Assembly (NCBI GenBank): GCA_002362105.1
Contig: DETD01000014.1
Coordinates: forward strand, 14,365-78,364
Reading direction: 5' to 3'
DNA from: Bacteroidales bacterium UBA3297
Lineage (GTDB): Bacteria; Bacteroidota; Bacteroidia; Bacteroidales; Paludibacteraceae
DNA: 64,000 bases
The notes under the pieces: generated by a model
Told to the model about the DNA's origin: nothing
Seen by the model: the letters and a program-made list of their open reading frames with translations, nothing else
The model's database searches: none
Shown here: in pieces, positions 58,205-64,000 of the stretch
Position numbering within the stretch: the stretch's first letter is position 1
How the letters are laid out: each line of letters opens with the position of its first letter
Made by a program: the position numbers and the translations under genes

Positions 58205-59056
58205 CTACCCTCTTGTTTTTACTATACAATTGGCCGGAGCCTTTATATTTTTGTCGATTGTAACAGAACCGATAGCATCGGCCACAATACAGCCAGACGT
58301 AGGGTTCTTTATGTTAGTGATGGCACCCTTGATATCGGCCTGCAAGGATGAATACTCGAAGGCACGGTCGCAGTCGGCGCCAAAAGTACAATTTTCAAGA
58401 ACAAGGTTGTCGGCATAACAGAGCGGTTGTTCACCCGTTATGTGGCAGTTAACCAGTCGCAGGTTCCGAGAATGCCAGCCCAGGTACTCGCCATTGAGTT
58501 CCGAGTCGTAGACCGTAACATCTTCCACCTCCCAGAAAGCATCTTTAGTCGTAATTTTCGCATTGCGGACCTCAACATCTTTCACATATTGGAACACATA
58601 CTTACTGTCGCAAACAAAATTCTCGACACGGATATGGTTACAGAACATAAAAGGGTAAGCGCCCTCGTGCAGAGTCAGATTCTTTGCCCTGATATTGTTG
58701 CAACGCCAGAAAAATTCGTTGGCATCGTTCGCCACCACATTCTCCAGCAAAATATCGTCCATCTCACGGAACATTTTTGGGGCATCGATTACCGTATCGG
58801 TCATTTTCAGATGGGAAGAATACCACAAAGCCGAACGTGCATCCTTTCGGAAGCGGCAGTTGGCAATAGAGAATCCGTCGACATGCCAAAACGGATAGTG
58901 GCCCTCGAAGTCGCAGTTTACGGCATCGATGTCGCTACATTCCTTTATAGCCGACTCTCCCTCACCAATATACACGTCCTCAAGGCGCAAATGGTGGGAC
59001 TCGAACAAAGGGCGTTCACCGAAGAAACGCTCATTCTTTATAATCTGTTTATCCAT
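58205..59056 (-). CDS. DUF3737-family beta-helix protein
   Basis: This 283-residue protein has short repeated strands typical of a right-handed beta-helix (LRLEDVYIGEGESAIKE, AVNCDFEGHYPFWH, IRAKNLTLHEGAYPFM, VTVYDSELNGEYLGW). The order and the many buried aromatic residues match DUF3737 as I know it. No signal peptide, so it is cytoplasmic. The family has no established function. It is followed 5 bp later by the PatB-type lyase, so the two are co-transcribed. Confidence 0.82.
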   Translation of the reverse strand: MDKQIIKNERFFGERPLFESHHLRLEDVYIGEGESAIKECSDIDAVNCDFEGHYPFWHVDGFSIANCRFRKDARSALWYSSHLKMTDTVIDAPKMFREMDDILLENVVANDANEFFWRCNNIRAKNLTLHEGAYPFMFCNHIRVENFVCDSKYVFQYVKDVEVRNAKITTKDAFWEVEDVTVYDSELNGEYLGWHSRNLRLVNCHITGEQPLCYADNLVLENCTFGADCDRAFEYSSLQADIKGAITNIKNPTSGCIVADAIGSVTIDKNIKAPANCIVKTRG

Positions 59057-59100
59057 AGTTCTGTAAGAATATAATTAAAGAAAGGGGAGAAACGCTGAAA

Positions 59101-60558
59101 TTACGATTCTGGCCTGATGCCGGCCGCCACTTTGTGTGCCGCGCCCATCCAGTTACCGAAGAACATACGCAAAAGAAACAACACGCCCCTTAAACACAAT
59201 TCTATACACATAGCCAGCCAGAATCCGGAAAGTCCCATCACACCCACCAGCCACACGGCTAGAGGGATTCGTATCACCCAGATGCTGGCCAAATTCAGCG
59301 TACAAGGGAAGAACGTATCGCCCGCCCCCACAAACACGCCATAGGCTACAATAGAAGCCGCGAACATTGGCTCGGCAAAAGCCTCGATGCGCAGCGCATC
59401 GACCGTCAACTGGCGGACCACCTCGTCGGGCGACATCAGCACCATCAGGTCTGGCACAAACACATACATCACAACCGCCAGAACCGACATAACAACAATG
59501 CCAAGGGCAACAGAAAGCCGGGCAAAACTGCCACACAGCTCTTTCCGCTTGGCCCCCAGACTCTGTCCTATCAGTGTAGTGGCAGCGTCGCCAATACCAT
59601 AACCAGGCATATAGCACAAGCTCTCGATGATGATACCGAACGCATTGGCGGCAATAGCAGCCGGACCCAAAGGAGCTATAACGACGGTAGAAGCCACATG
59701 GGCGCTACACATCACAAAATGCTCAATCCCAATCGGCATGCCTATATGTACCGCCCTCTTCACGACCGACGAAGTCGGCCTGAAGTTTCCCTTTTCGTGG
59801 TTCAGTCGCATAACTTCCGAACGCGAGCACAGGGCATAGAACATCAGCAGCGCCACCACCACCTCGGCAAGCACTGTACCCAGCGCTGCACCCGTCACCC
59901 CCAGACCGGCACCCGGCAGGGTAAACGACTGTCCGAACAATGAAACGGACCTTGACGGAAAGATGAGGAAGAAGTTAAAGACCACGTCGAGCACACACAT
60001 CAGCACATTGAGGATGCTGGGCACACGCATATCGCCACTGCAACGCAGCATAGCGCTGCACAGCCAGTTGACCTGCAAGACAGGAAGCGCCAGACAGAAA
60101 ATGAAGAAATAGGTAGCCGCATCTTCCACTATTTCGGCGCTACCACCCAGCCAACCGGGCAAATAGGGACTGATGGCACAACCCACCAGGGCCAGCGCCA
60201 CACCTACGCCCAGCGTCACAACCAGCGACTGCCGCAGCACAGAGCGGGCCGAAAAATTGTCGGCAGCCCCCACCAGGTGGGCCACCTGCACAGAAAAGCC
60301 CGAAGCGACAGCCCCGCACAAACTACCCACCAGCCAGATACAGGATGCGACTAGCCCAATAGCCGCCGATGCATTAGCCCCCATGCTGCCCACCATACAG
60401 GCATCGATATAGTCCATCACGATAGTCGAAAGCTGGGCCATAATGGCCGGCAGGCTGAGGTGGAACACCAGCTGCACCTTCTGGGCGCGCGTCAGTTCCA
60501 AACCCGTCCGCACACGGTCGAGCAACGTGTCTCCAACACTAGTATTCCGAGCAGTCAT
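59101..60558 (-). CDS. MATE-family efflux transporter
   Basis: This 485-residue membrane protein has twelve hydrophobic segments in two homologous bundles. Typical MATE features are LSLPAIMAQLSTIVMDYID, SGFSVQVAHLVGAAD and GIGDAATTLIGQSLGAKR. It would export drugs or metabolites in exchange for Na+ or H+. It begins 11 bp after the DMT transporter, within a long same-strand run. The substrate is unknown. Confidence 0.9.
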   Translation of the reverse strand: MTARNTSVGDTLLDRVRTGLELTRAQKVQLVFHLSLPAIMAQLSTIVMDYIDACMVGSMGANASAAIGLVASCIWLVGSLCGAVASGFSVQVAHLVGAADNFSARSVLRQSLVVTLGVGVALALVGCAISPYLPGWLGGSAEIVEDAATYFFIFCLALPVLQVNWLCSAMLRCSGDMRVPSILNVLMCVLDVVFNFFLIFPSRSVSLFGQSFTLPGAGLGVTGAALGTVLAEVVVALLMFYALCSRSEVMRLNHEKGNFRPTSSVVKRAVHIGMPIGIEHFVMCSAHVASTVVIAPLGPAAIAANAFGIIIESLCYMPGYGIGDAATTLIGQSLGAKRKELCGSFARLSVALGIVVMSVLAVVMYVFVPDLMVLMSPDEVVRQLTVDALRIEAFAEPMFAASIVAYGVFVGAGDTFFPCTLNLASIWVIRIPLAVWLVGVMGLSGFWLAMCIELCLRGVLFLLRMFFGNWMGAAHKVAAGIRPES

Positions 60559-60569
60559 ACCCCACGCGT

Positions 60570-61463
60570 TTATTTAATGACCAGAAGAGCGACACCAAGC
60601 AAGACTCCCAACAGGTAAACGCCCTTGGTTCGCAAATTTTTCTCGCGCAAGAAGAAAGCCCCATAAAGGAACGAGATGACCGCCCCCGAACGTCGTATGG
60701 TGGAAACCACCGAAATCAGCGAATCGGGCTGGCTCAACGCCTTATAATATACAAAATCGGCAATCACCAGAAAGACAGAGATGCCGACAATAGACCAACG
60801 CCATTGGAACGGAGTCGTCTTCTTATGCGTAGGCCACCACAGCAACATCAGCACCGCGAACATAAAGACAGCCTGGTAAAGCGTGCTGTAGACCTGCACC
60901 GCCATACGGTCGTAATTGCGGAGTAGGTGCTTGTCGTACAACCCACTGCAGGCGCCCAGCAAAGTAGCGGCAATAATGAGCCACACCCACACATTGCTCT
61001 TCCAGTAGATGCCCTCGCGGTGGCCCGCAGTAGAGAACAGGAAGAACGAAACCAGTGTGATGGAAATGCCCACCACCTGTAACCACGCCAGCTGCTCACC
61101 GAAAATAAGGAGTGCGCCCACAATGGTCCACACGGGCTGCGTGGCACGGATTGGGGCAAAAATAGTAACAGGCAGGTGCTTCAACGCAAAGAAGCCGCAT
61201 GCCCACGAACTAAGCACAAGAATAGCCTTGAGGAAAATAAACAGATGCGTGTGCGCATCAACATCAGGCACATAGAAGCCACCTGCTACCGCCGCATTGG
61301 GACAGAACTCCGACAACAGCAACGCAGGGACAAAGATCAGCGAAGAAATAAATACCGACAGGAACAAGACCGGCAGTACCGCATTCCCGTTCAACGAACG
61401 TTTCTTAAAAACGTCGTAAATGCCCAGAAAAAAAGCCGAGCAAAGAGCAAGAAGAACCCACAT
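60570..61463 (-). CDS. EamA/DMT-family membrane transporter
   Basis: This 297-residue protein has ten membrane segments in two EamA repeats. The first opens with LALCSAFFLGIYDVFKKRSL. The second runs from WKSNVWVWLIIAATLLGACS and ends with a basic LREKNLRTKGVYLLGV segment. DMT transporters move varied small metabolites; the substrate here is unknown. It lies 9 bp after the YciO/TsaC-type gene and 11 bp before the MATE gene. Confidence 0.85.
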   Translation of the reverse strand: MWVLLALCSAFFLGIYDVFKKRSLNGNAVLPVLFLSVFISSLIFVPALLLSEFCPNAAVAGGFYVPDVDAHTHLFIFLKAILVLSSWACGFFALKHLPVTIFAPIRATQPVWTIVGALLIFGEQLAWLQVVGISITLVSFFLFSTAGHREGIYWKSNVWVWLIIAATLLGACSGLYDKHLLRNYDRMAVQVYSTLYQAVFMFAVLMLLWWPTHKKTTPFQWRWSIVGISVFLVIADFVYYKALSQPDSLISVVSTIRRSGAVISFLYGAFFLREKNLRTKGVYLLGVLLGVALLVIK

Positions 61464-61472
61464 AGCCCGTTC

Positions 61473-62084
61473 TTACCAGACAAGTTCTCCCTTACCCTGA
61501 CGCACAATAACAGGCTCGTCGCCCGTGCAGTCGACCACCGTAGACGGGTTAAGTTCGCCATAGCCGCCATTGATCACAACATCGGCAATATGCCCCATCT
61601 TTTCCTCCATCAGTTCCGGATCGGTAAAGTACTCCATCTCATCGGTCGAGTCGTCCTTCACCGAAGTAGAAAGGATAGGGTTTCCCAACCCCTTCACCAG
61701 TTGACGGATGATATTGTTGTCGGGGACACGTATGCCTACCGTCTTCTTGTTGCGGAACAACTTCGGCAGGCTGTTGTTGCCGTTGAGGATGAACGTGAAA
61801 GGCCCCGGCAAATTCTTCTTCATGAGTTTGAACGTGGCATCGCTCACCTTCGCATACTGGCTGATATTAGAAAGGTCGTAGCAGATGAACGAGAGATTCA
61901 CCTTGCGCGGATCAATCTTCTTGTACCAGCAAATCTTCTCAACCGCTTTTGCGTTAAAGATATCACACCCCAGACCGTAAACGGTATCGGTCGGGTAAAC
62001 AATCAGTCCACCCTCACGGAGGAACTGAACCACCCTATCAATCTCCCTCTGTTGAGGGTTTTCCTGATAAATTCTTACTAACAT
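61473..62084 (-). CDS. YciO/TsaC-family threonylcarbamoyl-AMP synthase-like protein
   Basis: This 203-residue YrdC-fold protein has YPTDTVYGLGCDI, the nucleotide-binding segment VNLSFICYDLSNISQYA, PGPFTFIL and the late STSVKDD. TsaC makes threonylcarbamoyl-AMP for t6A37 of ANN-decoding tRNAs. The closer relatives by pattern are YciO-type proteins, whose role is less certain. No Sua5 C-terminal domain. It starts the run that continues with the DMT and MATE transporters. Confidence 0.85.
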   Translation of the reverse strand: MLVRIYQENPQQREIDRVVQFLREGGLIVYPTDTVYGLGCDIFNAKAVEKICWYKKIDPRKVNLSFICYDLSNISQYAKVSDATFKLMKKNLPGPFTFILNGNNSLPKLFRNKKTVGIRVPDNNIIRQLVKGLGNPILSTSVKDDSTDEMEYFTDPELMEEKMGHIADVVINGGYGELNPSTVVDCTGDEPVIVRQGKGELVW

Positions 62085-62111
62085 CGCTAAAAAATCTCTC
62101 TATGTATATAA

Positions 62112-62138
62112 AACTAAGGACACAACGTCCTGAAAAAA
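62112..62138 (-). terminator. Weak hairpin terminator after the lipoprotein gene
   Basis: An AGGAC/GTCCT stem with a 5-nt loop and a TAGTTTTA tail on the minus strand, 24 bp past the stop. It is short, so the call is tentative. Confidence 0.4.
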
Positions 62139-62161
62139 ATCATACCATAAGGTTCAAAAAC

Positions 62162-62809
62162 CTAGTAGTTCGGTCCAGTGTCGCCCTCGGCCTTTTTCTT
62201 TATATTCATGGTCAGCCCCTGTATGCGCCACTCCATAACAGAGCGGTAGCGGCTTTCGGTAAAGAACAGATTGAAGAACCAACCGAAGGACATATCAGAT
62301 TCAACAAGAATAAGCGACTTGCCTTCGGGTTGGGGCATAGCCGTAAGCGAGAAGCAAGCGCTATTCAGAATCTTTATTTTTTTAGTCACCGTCAGTTTAA
62401 CATTCTTTTTCCCATTAATCCATGCCTCGCGCAGGTTACCCTCCACATCGAAGTACATAAAATCGTCCCCCTTCTTCATAGCGACAGCCAGTTTCAGCAG
62501 ATACTTTGAAGTTTCGGGGTCGAAAAAGAACCCCTTTTCCGCCATCACGAGGTCATCTTCCACATTGCTGTGGTGCCCCAGGTTTTTAAACAACCATTTG
62601 AGGTTTTTAGTCGGCTCACTCTGAATGCCGACATAAATTTCGTGAAGGATGCTGTTGAGTTCCGAGACGGGGACATCGACAATGTAGGCCGATGTGGTAT
62701 GAAAAGCGCCATCGGAATAAGTAGAAGACGTGCCTAAATTCAGTTTTTGGGCAGAGCAGCCAAAAAAGAGACCAATCAAAGCAAAAACCAAACAATAGAC
62801 ACGTATCAT
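62162..62809 (-). CDS. Uncharacterised lipoprotein
   Basis: This 215-residue protein has a short signal peptide ending in a lipobox (LIGLFFGC, Cys18), so it should be lipid-anchored. The mature part has no motif I recognise. It contains IKILNSACFSLTAMP and DMSFGWFFNLFFTESRYR, alternating hydrophobic strands, and may be a beta-rich domain. It lies 39 bp after the PfkB-type kinase gene. Confidence 0.65.
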   Translation of the reverse strand: MIRVYCLVFALIGLFFGCSAQKLNLGTSSTYSDGAFHTTSAYIVDVPVSELNSILHEIYVGIQSEPTKNLKWLFKNLGHHSNVEDDLVMAEKGFFFDPETSKYLLKLAVAMKKGDDFMYFDVEGNLREAWINGKKNVKLTVTKKIKILNSACFSLTAMPQPEGKSLILVESDMSFGWFFNLFFTESRYRSVMEWRIQGLTMNIKKKAEGDTGPNY

Positions 62810-62848
62810 ATAGAAAAAGAATTAAAGGAACAGACGTTCCGTTAAAGA

Positions 62849-63823
62849 CTAGAGTTGAGACTTGATGAAATTCCAGCGTTCGGCATCGATAGTGGTACCA
62901 ACCACCTCGACCACCTTACCAGAAACCAGCGCACCAATACGCCCACATTCTTCAATCGACTTACCATTAGCCAAGCCGAAGAGGAAGCCCGACGCATACA
63001 AGTCGCCAGCGCCAGTGGTATCGATACAGTTGCAGCCCGGCAGCGGTTTAACAAACACCTTCTCGCCATTGTGCTTAATGAAAGAGCCTTTTGCGCCCAC
63101 CTTAACCACAGCATATTCCACCTGCGAAGCCAGCACATCGAGCGCTTGTTCAGGGTCGAGACTGGTATAGGCGTTAGCCTCGTCCTCGTTTGCGAAAACG
63201 ATATCGGCATATTGAGGGATAACACGCTGCAAGAATTCCAGATTATCGGCCACCACATTGTAAGAGCCCAAGTCGAGCGAAATTTTCACACCGGCAGCAT
63301 GCGCCAGTTCCATTGCCCTTTCAATCAGTTTGTGGTTCTGCAACAAATAGCCGTCGATATGGCAAATGCCGTAGCCCTCGAGCATTTCAGGCTTTATTTC
63401 AGCGGCATCGAACAAGCCCGTAGCGCCCAGGCAGGTAGCCATAGTGCGCTCACCGTCGGGCGAAATAAGAGACAAGCACGTGCCAGTAGGCATATCAGCG
63501 TCGTGAATCATCATCGCCTTAACGCCAATGCCCTTCAAGTCGCCTTCGAAGAAGTCGCCAACAGCATCAGTACCCACACGGCCGACAAAACCGGTCTGCA
63601 AGCCCAGCTGTTGAATACCCGCAATAGTATTAGGGACCGATCCGCCACGGGCTTTCTTCACATCACGTCCTTCGAGCGACTTTAACAGAGCGGTCTGAGT
63701 GTCCTTATCAACCAACTGCATACTGCCCTTCGGAAGTTTTGCAGCAGAGAGAATATCGTCGGAATCAAGTACACACAACATATCGGTAAGCGCATTACCA
63801 ATACCCAATATTTGCTTAGTCAT
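62849..63823 (-). CDS. PfkB-family carbohydrate/adenosine kinase
   Basis: This 324-residue ribokinase-fold protein has IGNALTDMLCVLD near the N-terminus, GGSVPNTIAGIQQLG, VGRVGTDAVGDFF, CLGATGLFD and the catalytic anion-hole motif DTTGAGDLYASGF with the general-base Asp. PfkB kinases phosphorylate adenosine, sugars or nucleosides. The N-terminal pattern resembles adenosine kinase-like members in Bacteroidota, but the substrate is not certain. The upstream region has only a one-mismatch -7 element. Confidence 0.88.
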   Translation of the reverse strand: MTKQILGIGNALTDMLCVLDSDDILSAAKLPKGSMQLVDKDTQTALLKSLEGRDVKKARGGSVPNTIAGIQQLGLQTGFVGRVGTDAVGDFFEGDLKGIGVKAMMIHDADMPTGTCLSLISPDGERTMATCLGATGLFDAAEIKPEMLEGYGICHIDGYLLQNHKLIERAMELAHAAGVKISLDLGSYNVVADNLEFLQRVIPQYADIVFANEDEANAYTSLDPEQALDVLASQVEYAVVKVGAKGSFIKHNGEKVFVKPLPGCNCIDTTGAGDLYASGFLFGLANGKSIEECGRIGALVSGKVVEVVGTTIDAERWNFIKSQL

Positions 63824-63921
63824 AACTTATAAAATACCTTTAAAATGTTCGTTTATAATTATTCCACTAAATTAAAGAATATTTTTTTCGTTGATATATT
63901 GCAATGTTCGAAAAATTGCTT

Positions 63922-63929
63922 TAATTTTG
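63922..63929 (+). promoter_or_regulatory. Bacteroidota -7 element of tRNA-Asn
   Basis: TAATTTTG matches TAnnTTTG and ends 28 bp before the tRNA. Confidence 0.6.
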
Positions 63930-63957
63930 CATCGCATTACAAAAATGATGCGCACAT

Positions 63958-64000
63958 TCTTCCTTAGCTCAGTCGGTTAGAGCATCTGACTGTTAATCAG
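63958..64000 (+). tRNA. tRNA-Asn (GUU), 3' part beyond the window
   Basis: The sequence TCTTCCT then TAGCTCAGTCGGTTAGAGC gives acceptor and D arms. TCTGA-CTGTTAA-TCAG is the anticodon arm with anticodon GTT. The T arm and 3' end lie outside the window. Confidence 0.88.

Overview
The window looks like chromosomal DNA of a member of the Bacteroidota, most likely order Bacteroidales. The evidence is the repeated -7 promoter element TAnnTTTG upstream of many genes, cargo proteins with type IX secretion (T9SS) C-terminal sorting domains, FISUMP-domain proteins, an UpxY-type NusG paralogue, and family choices such as DUF3737, DMP19/DUF4375 and a CCDC81-like HU plus SPOR protein. No rRNA operon, insertion sequence, integrase, phage module or CRISPR array was recognised. 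Two tRNA genes are present: Gly(CCC), and a truncated Asn(GUU) at the right edge.

Layout. 1-949 (minus): start of a surface-polysaccharide locus, with an UpxY-like antiterminator followed by a sugar O-acetyltransferase cut by the window edge. 1142-3560 (plus): a compact cassette of a 33-codon micro-ORF, a ketosynthase, an acyl carrier protein and two hotdog dehydratase-like proteins resembling the ApeP and ApeI halves of aryl-polyene dehydratase. 3699-5689: a three-domain protein in which two domains look catalytically dead, then an NTF2-like protein. 5900-8732: tRNA-Gly, a FadL-type porin and a DUF3806 protein. 8850-13000 (minus): a possible decayed gene, a FISUMP protein, a beta-helix protein of the Cthe_2159 type and a minimal T9SS cargo. 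13188-15378 (plus): a DnaA domain IV-like small protein and a cytidylyltransferase/epimerase pair. 15392-17586 (minus): a MerR-TRIC-CapA operon. 17659-27993 (minus): a 2650-residue secreted protein followed by two outer-membrane barrels. 28281-38626 (minus): a possible nuclease-fold protein, galE with a sugar nucleotidyltransferase, recQ, and the clpX-clpP-tig proteostasis group. 38852-39914 (minus): a headless FISUMP gene behind a minimal T9SS cargo. 40336-51236 (plus): a 3155-residue MBG-repeat protein followed by an OmpA-fused barrel. 51402-54871 (plus): another minimal T9SS cargo, a CE1-type esterase and an unrecognised 535-residue protein. 55090-63823 (minus): an S4 protein, pth and L25, then PatB-type lyase, DUF3737, MATE, DMT, YciO/TsaC-type, lipoprotein and PfkB-type kinase genes.

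How the genes work together. The most striking theme is cell-surface display. Two unrelated giant cargos end in the same order of modules, an Ig-like YQWY module and then a T9SS sorting domain. Each is followed after 19-20 bp by a related outer-membrane barrel, one plain and one fused to an OmpA peptidoglycan-binding domain. This suggests interchangeable adhesin-plus-anchor units. Three small cargos consist of little more than an N-terminal beta module and a sorting domain. The second theme is the small polyketide-like cassette, whose two hotdog proteins hold complementary halves of a FabZ active site. The rest is mostly housekeeping. Functions were assigned by reading motifs only; no database search was run.
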